64,000 nucleotides of DNA, taken from assembly GCF_011290685.1 (NCBI RefSeq), contig NZ_JAANYN010000005.1:62001-126000 (forward strand), in the 5' to 3' direction. This document shows positions 25,512 to 36,900 of the stretch, in pieces. The position numbers and the translations under genes were made by a program. Each line of letters opens with the position of its first letter. Positions within the stretch are counted from its first letter, which is position 1. This stretch comes from Cyclobacterium plantarum (GTDB lineage: Bacteria > Bacteroidota > Bacteroidia > Cytophagales > Cyclobacteriaceae). A model generated the notes under the pieces. The model searched no databases. It saw nothing but the letters and a program-made list of their open reading frames with translations, and was not told the origin of the DNA.

Positions 25512-26669
25512 CTAATAATTTGCGTATTTTTTGATGTCATCGGCGGAGATGTTTTTTCCACCAAGGATCACCAACCTCTCGATCACATTTCTCAGTTCCC
25601 GGATGTTTCCTGTCCAGGGAAATTCCTGTAGTTTAAGGATGGCTTTGGCGTCAATCTCTTTTTTGGCTGTTCCATACTCTGCGGCGATGTCCCCCAAGAA
25701 TTTATCAACCAAAAGGGGGATGTCTTCTTTTCTGTCCCTGAGGGGTGGAACCTGAATCAATATGACGCTGATTCGGTGGTAAAGGTCTTCCCGGAAATTA
25801 CCTTCGGCTATTTCCTTTTTTAAGTCTTTGTTGGTGGCAGCCAGTACGCGCACATCTATTTTGATGTCTTTGTCCCCACCTACCCGGCTGACTTTATGCT
25901 CCTGCAGGGCCCTCAAAACCTTGGCCTGGGCAGAAAGGCTCATGTCTCCAATTTCATCCAAAAAGATGGTTCCTCCATTGGCTTGCTCAAACTTGCCCTG
26001 ACGTTGCTTCATGGCAGAAGTGAAAGCACCTTTTTCATGTCCAAAAAGTTCACTTTCTATCAGTTCGGAGGGAATAGCCGCACAATTTACCGCGATGAAC
26101 GGGGCCGCCACACGACTGCTTTTTTCGTGCACCCAGTGAGCGACAAGTTCCTTTCCGGTACCATTTGGTCCGGTGATCAAAACCCGGGCATCTGTGGGGG
26201 CAACCTTTTCAATGGTTTCTTTAACAATATTTATGGCCTGAGATTCACCTACCATATCCAGCTTTTTGGACAATTTCTTTTTTAAAACCTTGGTTTCGTT
26301 TACCAGGGTTTTCTTGTCCAGTGCATTCCTTACCGTCAGGAGCAGACGGTTAAGGTCTGGTGGTTTTGGGATAAAATCAAAAGCCCCCTTTTTGGTGGCT
26401 TCCACAGCGGTTTCTATACTGCCATGGGCCGAAATCATGATGAATTGAGGTTGTTTGGCTAGCTCTGCCGATTTTGTCAGGACCTCGATCCCGTCCATTT
26501 TTGGCATTTTGATATCACAAAGAACAAGATCAAATTCTTCATTTTTGATCATGTCAAACCCTTTCTCACCATCCGGGGCTTCGAAAATCTCGTATTTTTC
26601 ATATTCAAGAATTTCTTTCAGGGTGGACCTGATAACCTTCTCATCGTCTATTATCAATATTTTCGGCAT
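25512..26669 (-). CDS. Sigma-54 type response regulator without a DNA-binding domain
   Basis: The protein has 385 residues. An N-terminal receiver domain (phosphoacceptor D52 in LVLCDIKMPKMDG, with IDDE acidic pocket) is joined to an AAA+ sigma-54 activator domain: Walker A GPNGTGKE (about 167-174), then GHEKGAFTSA and Walker B GGTIFLDEIGDM. The loop that contacts sigma-54 is GAFTSA (214-219) instead of GAFTGA. The protein stops at DDIKKYANY, right after the AAA+ lid, so the usual Fis-type helix-turn-helix is absent. It may therefore act from solution or on a promoter without its own binding site. It lies 30 bp past the 3' end of rnpB. No histidine kinase is next to it. Confidence 0.93.
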   Translation of the reverse strand: MPKILIIDDEKVIRSTLKEILEYEKYEIFEAPDGEKGFDMIKNEEFDLVLCDIKMPKMDGIEVLTKSAELAKQPQFIMISAHGSIETAVEATKKGAFDFIPKPPDLNRLLLTVRNALDKKTLVNETKVLKKKLSKKLDMVGESQAINIVKETIEKVAPTDARVLITGPNGTGKELVAHWVHEKSSRVAAPFIAVNCAAIPSELIESELFGHEKGAFTSAMKQRQGKFEQANGGTIFLDEIGDMSLSAQAKVLRALQEHKVSRVGGDKDIKIDVRVLAATNKDLKKEIAEGNFREDLYHRISVILIQVPPLRDRKEDIPLLVDKFLGDIAAEYGTAKKEIDAKAILKLQEFPWTGNIRELRNVIERLVILGGKNISADDIKKYANY

Positions 26670-26699
26670 TTTCCTTTAGCTTTTTTTACTGTTAAAAAT

Positions 26700-27102
26700 G
26701 TGCAGGCCTGTAAGCCGGGTTCTGTGTCTTCTCTCGAAGCGTTTGCCATTTATCTGCTCTTTCCTTCACAGGAAAGATCTAACGACCTACCCACTTCGGT
26801 TTCCCGGATACCGGGATTGGACGAGCAGCCCTTGGACCGAAGCCTATTTGGTCTTTCAACCCATAAGGTTTGCCTTGCCATGCCAGTCACCTGACATGCG
26901 GTGGGCTCTTACCCCACCATTTCACCCTTATCCCCATACGGGCATTTGCCAGTATCGGGACGGTATTTTTTCTGTGGCACTATCTGTAGCCCTGGCGTCT
27001 CCCCCAGGACCCCTTCCCGTTAGGAAGTATGGCGCTCTATGTTGCCCGGACTTTCCTCTCTTCCTTAGTAGAGTAAGGAATAGCGACAAACCAGCCTGCA
27101 CC
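26700..27102 (-). ncRNA. rnpB: RNase P RNA
   Basis: This is the catalytic RNA of RNase P, about 403 nt, for tRNA 5' maturation. On the minus strand the 5' part contains the conserved GAGGAAAGTCCGGGC (about 27047-27061) and the 3' part the GTGGGTAGG-type CR-V region and ACAGAACCCGGCTTACAGGCC end. P1 is a clean 8-bp helix: GTGCAGGC at 27094-27101 pairs with GCCTGCAC at 26700-26707, which sets both ends. Overlapping open frames on the plus strand are by-products of the RNA. The response regulator gene follows by 30 bp, so readthrough is possible. Confidence 0.95.
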
Positions 27103-27105
27103 ATG

Positions 27106-27113
27106 CAAAAATA
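27106..27113 (-). promoter_or_regulatory. Putative -7 box for rnpB
   Basis: The minus strand reads TATTTTTG, a match to TAnnTTTG, placing the transcript start at about 27100, which agrees with the 5' end inferred from helix P1. The nearest TTG for a -33 element is 22 nt away, slightly too far. Confidence 0.55.
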
Positions 27114-27224
27114 AATGAAATATGCCCATTTATCCCAAGCTTTGGTGCTTTTATTATTTGATTGACATTATCTATCAATTTTTTTTTTCTTTTCGATTTT
27201 CCAATAAGAATAGGTCCTTTCTTA

Positions 27225-27256
27225 TTTGGATCAAATTTAAATAGGCTTTACTTTTG
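27225..27256 (+). promoter_or_regulatory. Putative promoter of the FecA-like gene
   Basis: TTTG at 27225-27228 and TACTTTTG at 27249-27256 are 20 nt apart, an exact fit to the Bacteroidota promoter. An imperfect inverted repeat, CCAATAAGAA (27201-27210) against TTCTTATTTGG (27219-27229), overlaps the -33 box and may be an operator for an unknown regulator. Confidence 0.6.
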
Positions 27257-27316
27257 CCTTATTAAAAAACAGTCTAAATAAAATCAGTCATACTTTCATA
27301 CGAAAAATATCATTTG

Positions 27317-29779
27317 ATGAAGATATACTATTCATTTACAAAAAAAGAGAGGTCCGGATTTGCTGGAGTATTGTTGGGAGTTATTTTTTTGATGGCCACT
27401 ACTTTTACTGGATTTTCGGCTACCGATACTGAAAAAGAGGGTCAAATTGTGATTCAAGGTAAGGTAAAATCAGATGAAGGGGAGCCCGTTCCATATGCCA
27501 ATGTACAGGTGATTGGAACAGTTAAGGGGGTTTTAACAGGTGTTGATGGTAGCTTTACAATCTATGATTTGGAAGATGGCGATTATACCCTTAAAATCTC
27601 TGCAATAGGGTTCAAACCAATATATAGGGAAGTCGTTCTACCTGGAGGAGAAGCAAAGGAATTAAACTTTTTTTTCGAAGAAATAGGGGTTGAAATGCCT
27701 CAAATCACAGTGATTTCCAATAGAGACAGGATTTTCAGCAGGGTGCCTGGATCTGTGTCTTACATTGACGAAAAGGAAATCAGAACCATTCAGCCTATCA
27801 GCGGAAACGAGGTGTTAAGAAGGTCGCCCGGGGTACACGTCGTTGATGAAGAGGGATTGGGAATGCGGGTGAATGTTGGTATTCGTGGTCTGGATCCTGA
27901 TCGCAGCAGATCAGTATTGGTCATGGAAGATGGTGTACCTGTGGCACTCGCACCTTATGGAGAACCGGAAATGTATTATTCTCCCTCAATAGACCGAATG
28001 GCAGGTATTGAAATTTTGAAGGGATCAGGTCAGATCCTTTATGGCCCCCAAACCATCGGCGGAGTAATCAATTATATTACACCCAATCCGCCCCGGGAAC
28101 AGGAAGGCTCAATACGTATTCAGGGGGGTCAGGGGGGATTTTTCAGTGGATTGCTGAATTATGGCAATACTTTTGGCAATACAGGCTTTCAGGCAAATCT
28201 AATGCGAAAAAGAGGCGATAATATTGGTCCTACATCATTTGATATCACTGATTTCAACACCAAATTTCTTTTTAATACTGGCAAGGATTCGGAACTGGGC
28301 GTTAAAATGGGCATTTATGACGAATCATCCAATTCTACTTATATTGGACTGAATCAGGTCATGTATGAACAGGGAGGGATGGATTATACCAGGTTGGCCC
28401 CTGATGATAACCTGGATGTGAAAAGGTATTCTCTTAGTTTTAGTCATAAGTACAAGATCAATAAAAACATAAATATCAGGACCATCGCTTACGGTTATAC
28501 CACCACAAGAAACTGGAACCGTCAGGATTTTTCCATTAACAATGACAACCAGGCTCCATCCAACTGGACAGGAGTAGTCTGGGGAGATTTGGATATCCCC
28601 GGAGGAGCTATTTTCATGAGGGATGGCACAGGCAACAGGAACAGGGAGTTTGAGGTTGCGGGATTTGAACCAAGACTGGAAATTGCCCATCAGCTTTTTA
28701 ATCTCAATAATTTTTTGACGGTCGGCACCAGGTTTTTATATGAAAGAGCCTTTGAGCAAAGGATCAACGGTACTAAAGCGGGGGTAAAAAGTGGAGCTTT
28801 GGTCGAAGATGAGGTCAGGACAGGTCGTGCCATAAGTGCCTATGCCCAAAATAAGATTAAACTGACAGAAAAATTTGAAATGAATGCCGGTTTAAGAATG
28901 GAAAGGTTCAATTACGAAAGGGATATTTTCAGAAGGAATTTCCCGGATGTTGGTTTAAGGGATACTTCCTTACTTGCCCGGAATAACATCATGGAGCTGA
29001 TACCAGGTTTGGGATTTAACTTCAAGCCAACTTCTGCGATGAATATTTTTGGTGGGGTTCATAAAGGTTACGCGCCTCCCCGAACCAAAGATGCCATTAC
29101 TTCTACCGGAGATGTGTTGGATCTTGAGGCAGAAAAAAGCTGGAACCTTGAACTCGGATTCCGCACTGAACCCAACAGTTGGATGTTTTTAGAATTGACT
29201 GGGTTCAGGATGGATTTCAGTAACCAGATCATACCCGTATCTGAATCATCCGGTGGGGTCGGTTTTGGTGTGGTCAATGGAGGTGCTACCCTTCATCAAG
29301 GTATAGAGTCTGCCCTGGTAGCTGATTTAAGCAGGCTTCTGGGTTTGAAAAGATCCAAACTGAATTATGATATCAATGCCACCTATATCAATGCCGAATT
29401 TTCAGAAGACAGGTTTAAAGGGGAAAGGAATATCAATGGGAACAGGACTCCCTATGCTCCCGAGTGGCTTCTCAATACCGCCTTTACTTTTGAAACCAAC
29501 GAAGGATTATTATTCAGGTTAGGGGCTAATTATATCGGTAGTCAATTTACTGATGAGATCAATTCCATCCAACCCTCAGTCGATGGAAGATCGGGGAAAA
29601 TCTCATCTTATTTTGTTTTGGATGGTACCTTAGCCTACCAGATTAAAGAATGGAACAGTCGATTTAATCTTTCAGTCAAGAATTTGACCAATGAAAGATA
29701 CATAGCAAGTAGAAGGCCTCAGGGAATAAGGGTAGGTCTGCCTCGGTTGATTACATTAGGATATGAGTTTAAATTTTAA
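27317..29779 (+). CDS. FecA-like TonB-dependent outer membrane receptor
   Basis: The protein has about 820 residues from the ATG at 27317 (preceded by an in-frame TTG). After the signal peptide (ending near FTGFSA) comes a CarboxypepD_reg-like domain (about 45-125: [22 protein letters not shown]). A plug domain follows (about 135-255: [55 protein letters not shown]), then a 22-strand barrel that ends in the aromatic ITLGYEFKF. The plug is most like FecA, the ferric citrate receptor, but the N-terminal signalling domain of FecA is missing and no fecI/fecR genes adjoin. The true ligand, iron chelate or otherwise, is uncertain. A terminator lies 80 bp beyond the stop. Confidence 0.93.
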   Translation: MKIYYSFTKKERSGFAGVLLGVIFLMATTFTGFSATDTEKEGQIVIQGKVKSDEGEPVPYANVQVIGTVKGVLTGVDGSFTIYDLEDGDYTLKISAIGFKPIYREVVLPGGEAKELNFFFEEIGVEMPQITVISNRDRIFSRVPGSVSYIDEKEIRTIQPISGNEVLRRSPGVHVVDEEGLGMRVNVGIRGLDPDRSRSVLVMEDGVPVALAPYGEPEMYYSPSIDRMAGIEILKGSGQILYGPQTIGGVINYITPNPPREQEGSIRIQGGQGGFFSGLLNYGNTFGNTGFQANLMRKRGDNIGPTSFDITDFNTKFLFNTGKDSELGVKMGIYDESSNSTYIGLNQVMYEQGGMDYTRLAPDDNLDVKRYSLSFSHKYKINKNINIRTIAYGYTTTRNWNRQDFSINNDNQAPSNWTGVVWGDLDIPGGAIFMRDGTGNRNREFEVAGFEPRLEIAHQLFNLNNFLTVGTRFLYERAFEQRINGTKAGVKSGALVEDEVRTGRAISAYAQNKIKLTEKFEMNAGLRMERFNYERDIFRRNFPDVGLRDTSLLARNNIMELIPGLGFNFKPTSAMNIFGGVHKGYAPPRTKDAITSTGDVLDLEAEKSWNLELGFRTEPNSWMFLELTGFRMDFSNQIIPVSESSGGVGFGVVNGGATLHQGIESALVADLSRLLGLKRSKLNYDINATYINAEFSEDRFKGERNINGNRTPYAPEWLLNTAFTFETNEGLLFRLGANYIGSQFTDEINSIQPSVDGRSGKISSYFVLDGTLAYQIKEWNSRFNLSVKNLTNERYIASRRPQGIRVGLPRLITLGYEFKF

Positions 29780-29859
29780 AGAAAAATTCAAACAATTCTA
29801 AGTTCCTTTGGTTCTTAATATGTAAGGCTTTTACAAGCTTTTCTTCATAGTGCTGGGTT

Positions 29860-29895
29860 ATGCCGCCTCTTCGCAGAGGCGGCATTTTTGTATTT
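29860..29895 (+). terminator. Rho-independent terminator after the FecA-like gene
   Basis: ATGCCGCCTCT (29860-29870) and AGAGGCGGCAT (29875-29885) form an 11-bp perfect stem with a TCGC loop, followed by TTTTGTATTTT. It is the strongest hairpin in the window. Confidence 0.9.
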
Positions 29896-29947
29896 TAGCA
29901 AAACCTGAAAGGGATGTGGATTTTTAGGGACTATTTGAATAAAATAA

Positions 29948-29955
29948 TACCTTTG
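29948..29955 (+). promoter_or_regulatory. Putative -7 box for the DUF3109 gene
   Basis: TACCTTTG matches TAnnTTTG, 13 bp before the start codon, so the transcript would be nearly leaderless. The preceding terminator makes a separate promoter plausible. No good -33 was found. Confidence 0.4.
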
Positions 29956-29968
29956 CAAAAAAAAAGAA

Positions 29969-30538
29969 ATGATAGTAGTCGGTAATGCGGTAATCAGTGA
30001 TGATATCAAAGATCATTTTTTTGTTTGCGATCTGGAAAAGTGTAAAGGAGCATGTTGTGTGGAAGGCGATGCTGGTGCTCCTTTGACCGAGGAGGAGACC
30101 GGAATACTTGAAAAGGAATATGCCTCCATAGCCCCTTTTATTTCCGCTGAAGGACGGGCAGCAATAAGGAAAAAGGGGACATGGGAAATAGATCAGGAAA
30201 ACGAAAAAGGGACAACGACTATTGGCAAAAACGGTGCATGTGCCTACGCTGTTACTGATGAAAGGGGAATTTTGAAGTGTGGTATAGAACAAGCTTATAA
30301 TAAAGGGAAAACATCATTTAAAAAGCCCATCAGTTGTCACTTATATCCGATCAGAATTACCAAATACGATGAATACGATGCCTTGAATTACGACAGGTGG
30401 CAAATTTGTGACCCTGCTTGTCACTTAGGCAAAGCTTTGGGGGTTCCTTTGTATAAATTTTTAAAGGATGCTTTGGTAAGGAAGTATGGCTTGGCCTGGT
30501 ACCAAGATTTTTTAAAAGAAATTGAATGCACAAAATAA
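29969..30538 (+). CDS. DUF3109 family Cys-rich protein
   Basis: The 189-residue protein belongs to DUF3109, which is related to the Cys-rich YkgJ-type zinc or iron-sulfur proteins. Cysteines cluster as [11 protein letters not shown] near the start, GACAY and LKCGIE in the middle, and ISCHLYPIR and ICDPACHLG near the end, so metal binding by most of them is likely. The family is conserved in Bacteroidota, without a proven function. It is cytoplasmic: no signal peptide. It follows the FecA-like receptor but is separated from it by a strong terminator, so a link to iron uptake is only positional. Confidence 0.9.
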   Translation: MIVVGNAVISDDIKDHFFVCDLEKCKGACCVEGDAGAPLTEEETGILEKEYASIAPFISAEGRAAIRKKGTWEIDQENEKGTTTIGKNGACAYAVTDERGILKCGIEQAYNKGKTSFKKPISCHLYPIRITKYDEYDALNYDRWQICDPACHLGKALGVPLYKFLKDALVRKYGLAWYQDFLKEIECTK

Positions 30539-30937
30539 TTCATATTAACAAATTAGGTTTTATTCAAGTGCTTCTTTTTGAATTTCTTATAAAGGTTTTT
30601 GTATTTATCTATAAAAGTCATTTCAATTCTCTTCCTGCAATTTATATAGTATTGAAAACCCTGACCTCCAGGGTTTTTATTTTTTCTACAAGTCCTTTGT
30701 AAATATCAGATAATTATATTTATTACTTAAAGTAATTATATTTTACGATATATAATTTAATATATGTAAAGTGTACATTACTATATATCAAAAAATAAAA
30801 TGCCTTTAATTTGGGCTATAATACAAAAAATAAGGATCAAAATATAAGTGCTTATCTGAAAGGAAGATTTACCTGTTTCCGACAGAGAGTAGAATAACTG
30901 CCTGAGGGCTATTGCAATAAAGACATAATAAATCCCT
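30539..30937. other. AT-rich region before the giant adhesin gene
   Basis: These 399 bp hold a terminator for the DUF3109 gene and then an AT-rich stretch. ATTACTT (30722-30728) and AAGTAAT (30730-30736) form a palindrome with a one-base centre, and an 11-mer TAATTATATTT occurs twice (30711-30721 and 30733-30743). No consensus -7 box was found in front of the adhesin. The segment may be a regulatory region for the giant gene. Confidence 0.5.
30655..30685 (+). terminator. Rho-independent terminator after DUF3109
   Basis: AAAACCCTG (30655-30663) and CAGGGTTTT (30669-30677) form a 9-bp stem with a 5-nt loop, followed by TATTTTTT. It lies about 117 bp past the stop codon. Confidence 0.75.
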
Positions 30938-33900
30938 ATGTTAAACCGCTATCCAAATAGCTCACTTTTCATGTTGATTGCCCTATTATGGTTATCGGGT
31001 GCAAAAGAAGCGTGGTCGGCACCGATAATCCGGGATGTATTTGTTTTCTCTGAATGTGAAAAGATGGCCTCGATCCGCGTAAGAAATGGTGTGGCACCCT
31101 ATACCTATGTTTGGAGCTATGAAGGAAATATTGTCCAAACGGATGCGGGACTGGGTGAAAGTGACATGAGTACCATCGAACAGGCACAAGGTGGGGATTA
31201 CAACCTGACTGTGACTGACAGTGATGGAAACACCTACACGGAAACCATCAACTTTTCAGGTAGCACGAATTTTATCTTAAATATACTTTACGAGGAAAAC
31301 CAGGAATGTGAAGGTGAAACTTTTGGCCAGGTTTATGGGACCATAGAAAATGGGATTGCTCCATTTACCATTAATTTTTTTGATGAAAGTGATGCACTGG
31401 TTTTGACCACGGTTTTAAATGGTAGAAACCTGGATTTGAATGGTGTTCCGGCAGGAAGCTATCTGGTAGAAGTAATAGATGCCACTGGCTGTAAGGAATT
31501 GACAAGTGTTGAAATTGAGGAAGTGGAACCCCTGGTTCTGGCTCCCGGTGCTGGAGCCGGAACCTTTCCTGAAACCTGTGAAGCCAACGGGGGGGTGACT
31601 TTTGATGCAACGGATTTTTTTGGAGATGTGGCTTTTAGGATAAGAAGGGCCAATGGGAGCTATGCTACAGGTTGGCTACCGGCTCCGGGAGGGCAGATCA
31701 GGTATGATCAGCTTGAGGCAGGAGATTATGTCCTTGAAGTAACAGACGACTACAGGCTGGAGGATTGCCCCGAAGAGTTGGTTTTCAATATCGCAAACGA
31801 ACAGCTTCTGGAAGTGTCTTTTAATACTTCTCCCGTCAGTTGTTTTGGCGACGCTGATGGGGTCATTTATCTGGAAGCGGAACGTCTTTTTATGGGCTTT
31901 TCCTTTCCTCCAGATGAAATCATAGTAGATATACTTGATCCGGCAAACAATTTGGTTGTCAATGGACAGGTGATTTCAATCGGGGCTTTATCCGGGGAAG
32001 CAGATTTTCCCGGTCTTTCTGCCGGAGAACATACTGTTATCGTCCGGCATGGAGGAGTTGATTACCCAGAGTGTACCCTTACCTATACCGTAAATATTGA
32101 GGCTCCGCCCTCTGCATTAACTGCTTCAGTGAGCAGCACACCTGAAATTTGTTTTGGTGCAGCCGACGGGACCGCCACTGTTAGCAGGTCCGGAGGCTGG
32201 GGTGGGTACAGCTATTTGTGGAGTGATGGGCAGACCACCAGGACAGCTTCCGGGCTTTCTCCCGGGGATTATTCGGTCAGGATAAGTGATAGCGGAGGCT
32301 GCTACCTTGATTTGGATGTCACTGTGGAAGGGCCGGCAGAAGCCATATCCGGCGATATTACCCTGTTGTCCGGATTGACCTGCGTGGGCTCCAATGATGG
32401 CTCGGCAAGGGTATTTGATATTCAGGGAGGCTGGGGAAACTACAGTATTGAATGGAGCAATGGAGAGACTGGCCCGGAAGCCAGCCAGCTTCCAGCGGGT
32501 ATCAATACGGTTACTGTACGAGATGAAGAAGGCTGTGAGCATACATTTAGCGTTGATGTATCCGTTCCTGATGCCCCGGATATCAGTTATACAGCTACTG
32601 AGCCAAGCTGTTTTGGCGCTGCTGATGGCAGTATCAGGGTGCAAATTCATGAGGCTTCCACCACCTATACCGTTACAGTTGACGGGGAGGTGCAAACCGG
32701 CAATGACCTGCTATTTGAAGGACTTCCGGCAGGTCAGCAAGAAGTGAGGATATCCTATTCTTCGGTATGTAATATTACTTCATTCATTACCATAGATGCT
32801 CCCGATGAACTTCTGATCAATGAAGACAACTTAAATATTTCCCCCATCAGCTGTACCGGAGCGGAAGATGGTGCCATTTCCGGAATCACAGCCAGTGGTG
32901 GAACCGGCACCCTGACTTACCAATGGGAAAAAGAGATCAGTGGAACTTTTCAGGAATTGGTGGGAGAGTCCGGGCTTTCATTGGACAACCTTTCCGGAGG
33001 TACCTACCGGCTGCGGGTATGGGATGAGAATGATTGTTCTGTCTCCCGTGATTTTGTGGTTTACGAACCAGATCCATTACAGGCTGGTAATCCGCTGGTC
33101 ACCGATGTAAGTTGTTTTGGCGCTGCGGATGGGTCGGTAAGTTTTACCATTTCCGGAGGCACTGCACCCTACACCTATACATTGAATGGTGGGGTGTCGC
33201 AATCCACTTCCAACAGTCCGATCCTTCTTTCAGGGCTTACTGCTGCCACGGATAATTTTATTGTAGTAACAGATGCCAATGGCTGTACGGTTCCGAATAT
33301 TAACTTTGATATACTCGCACCTCCCGCCATTGTGATTTCGGATGTGGACATTCAGGCAGAGACTTGTTTTGGACAAGGAAATGGCAGCATCCAGTTGAAT
33401 GTCAGTGGAGGATCGGGCAGTTTTTCTTACGAATGGTTTAGGGCTTCAGACCCTTCCACAGTGATTGCAACCGATAAGGATTTGACCAACAGACCTCCAG
33501 GGCAATATATTTTAGAAGTGAGTGATCTGAATCACACTACCTGTACACTTCAGGAAACATTTGTTATTCCCATTACTCCGGAACTGGAGTTAAGCCTGGA
33601 TGGAGAACCAGTGGATGTACTATGTTATGGAGAAAGCACCGGGGCCATTTCCATTGCTGTGGAAGGTGGAACAGGAAACTATATCTTTGACTGGGAGGGT
33701 CCGGATGGCTATTCTTCAGACCAGCAAAACCCATCATCCCTTGCCGCAGGACTTTATCAGGTAAGGGTTACCGATGAAAACGGTTGCTGGGAACAATTAA
33801 GTGATATCCTGATCTCTGAACCTTCTTCTGCAGTTTCTATCAGTTTGTTGAACAAAGTAAGTCCAAAATGTCATGATTCGGAAGATGGGCGCATAGAAAT

Positions 33901-36900
33901 ACAGGTAGGAGGTGGCAGACCAGGCTATCAGATAAATTGGGAAAGGGCCGTTTCTCCCGGCGTTTTTGTGGCTATTCCGGGTTCATCTCTTACCCTTTCA
34001 GGCATAGGCTCAGGGACATACCGTGCACTGGTCCAGGATGCCAATACCTGTATTGCCGCCCTGGAAGTGGATTTGGATGGTCCGGAACCCCTGCAGGTAA
34101 ATCTGATCGACAAACAGGATGTTTCTTGTTTCGGAAGAAATGATGGTCAGATTGCGCTGGAAGTGACAGGAGGTTCAGGGGTTTATTTCTTTGACTGGGA
34201 CCATGGGTTTATCAATCAAAACCCTACCAACCTGGGTGAGGGGACATATGCGGTGACGGTAAGTGATGCCAATGGTTGCAGCTTCAGGTTGGACAATATA
34301 CAAATTGACCAACCAGACGCCCTTCAAATTGAATTGGATGAGGTGATTGCACCTAGCTGCGGCTTGGATGATGGGAGTGTGTCCGTATCATTTATTGGTG
34401 GCGATCCCCTGACGGCAAGCAGCAGGTGGGTAGAATTGTCTACTGAGACTGTGATAGCAGAGGACCAGAATGTCGTTTCCGGCCTGAGTCCTGGTTTTTA
34501 CAGAATAGAATACAGTACTGGAGGGAATTGTACCGTCACCAGAACAGTAAACGTGCCAGGTCCCAGTAGTCCACTGCAATTGGTGACCAACTCCCAGGAT
34601 GCAGTTTGTCCCGGAGAAAGCGGGATAATATTTCTTTCCGCTTCGGGGGGAGTGCCAGGCTATACCTATTATATATTGGATGGCGGTATTTGGGAAGTAG
34701 CTACTGGTTCGATTTTAGCAGGTTTGCCTGCAGGAGATTATGATGTCCGGGTAGATGATGCCTCAGGATGTCAGGATTTTGATGTCATTACCATCAATGA
34801 GCCCAACCCTCCTGTATTTGACGCAGAAGTAACATCACAGGTTTCTTGCTTTGGTGGGGATGATGGGACTATTACCTTCAGTATTTCGGGAGGTACCGGA
34901 ACTTATACAGTTCAGTGGTATAGAAAAACTGCTTTGGGAGGGAAAAGTCCCATAGCCGATAGCAGTCTTTCCAGCCTGATAACCGGAACCTATTTTATGG
35001 AAATAGTCTATGCGGGCGGTTGTACGGTGACTTCTCCCGACTATGAAATCACTTCACCGGATCCGATTATTCATTCCACTGACCTTGATCAACCTGTTTG
35101 CTATGATGATAGCGGGCTTTTTTCCATCACTTTTTCCGGAGGAAATCCGGGAAAAAGCCTGATCCTTACTGCTGACAATGGCTACTCGATGAGCCATAAT
35201 GATGAGGTTTCAGGAACATATACTTTTGAAGACCTGGAACCTGGTAATTATTCCTGGCTACTGGAGGATGTTTCCTGTACGGTGGTGGAAGGGAACTTTA
35301 CCATTGAGGATATTCTTCAACCAACTTTTTCCAGTAGCCATCAGGACATCTCCTGTTTCGGAGCTGCGGATGGCTCTCTGGAAATCAATGCGCCATCGAT
35401 ACATTCCGGCAGGACCTTTTCCGTATGGATCAATGGTGTGAGTCAGGGAAATCAAACTTCATTTTTCAATATGAACCCTGGTATTTACCAGGTTTGGTTA
35501 CAGGACAACAGAGGATGCCAATCTGAGCCACAAGTGATTGAAATCACTGAGCCGGAAAGCCCTTTGGCTGTTGAACAAGTCGTGGTTTCCCCGGTCATTT
35601 GTCATGGGGATAACTCAGGTTCTCTGAGCTTTGAAATAGTTGGGGGAAGGCCAAATTACCGGGCATTACTTATTCCAGATGGTGGGTCCGGAGTTTCTTT
35701 ATCCGGATTAAATGAGGGGGAAACCTACGAATTTTCCGGGCTTACAGCTGGGGAGTATACTTTGGAGGTTTGGGATGACAATGACAACTGCACCATTTCA
35801 GCATCCATTACCATTACACAACCTGAACTTTTGACAGCAGATCTTGCAGCAGGGCTGATTCTGTGCGAAGGGGGAACGACTTTTCTTGAACTCACGGTGG
35901 AAGGGGGTACGCTTCCTTATGTATTTACCTGGGAAAGGTTTGATGTTGTGGCTGGTTCCTGGCAAACCCTGCCGGAAACCGGAAATGGCCTTATTGGTAT
36001 TCAAGCCGGAGATTACCGGTATACGGTTACTGATGCATCTACCTGCCTGTTATTGAGCGAGGAGGTTACCATTGCCGATGCCCACGAAATTGAAATTGCA
36101 TTTGCTGCCGAAGAGATTTCTTGTTACGGCGGATCAGCACAGGTTAGTCTATCTGCCAGTTCACCCGGAAAGGATAGCTTCACCTTTTTTGTCAATGGCA
36201 GTCAGATATTTGGAGAAACGTTTCAGGCACAAGCGGGGACTTATGCAGTTTATGCACAAGATAACATCAATGGTTGTTTGTCGGATGAAATATTCATTAC
36301 CATGGATCAACCGGCTGCTCCTTTGGAAGTTAAGGATTTTTCCTGGCAGGACCTGAGTTGCTTTGAAGCTGCTGATGGAAGTATTTCCCTGGTCCTGGAA
36401 GGAGGCACAGCGCCATATACCATAGTGGTAAATGGAAATACCTATACGGCCAGTGAAAATGAAGTCCTTCTGATTGATGGCCTGTCTGCCGATGTGAGCT
36501 ACGATTTTGATGTGACCGATGCCAAAGGATGTATCCTCGATATACCGTCTAAAACCCTTCAACAACCCTTGCCGCTGCAGGCATTGGCTACTGCGCCCGC
36601 CATAAGCTGTTTTGGAGGGGCGACCTCAATAAACCTGCAGGTCACAGGAGGGCTAAAGCCGTACAGTATTTCCTGGGCCTATTCTACCGACGGAATTGAT
36701 TTTGTGCCTTTGCCATCGCTTGAAAATGAAACGTTACTTCCGGACAGGGACCCGGGCCATTACCTGTATTCCATTGGGGATGGAGCCTGCGGTTTCCTGA
36801 CCGATACAATACATGTCCAGGCACCGGCAGCGGTGGAGCTGGACGCAGAGAGTTTTGACGTATCATGTTTTGGAGGAAATGATGGTAGGGTGACATTGAT

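Noticed and set aside
26698-27114. Two plus-strand open frames of 138 and 64 codons over rnpB
   Set aside because: They lie entirely on the complement of the RNase P RNA, whose conserved ends and P1 helix are clear. The frames have no protein-like features.
28655-28690. A GGGATTTGAACC stretch resembling the T-arm of a minus-strand tRNA
   Set aside because: It is inside the TonB receptor gene, with no acceptor stem or other arms around it.
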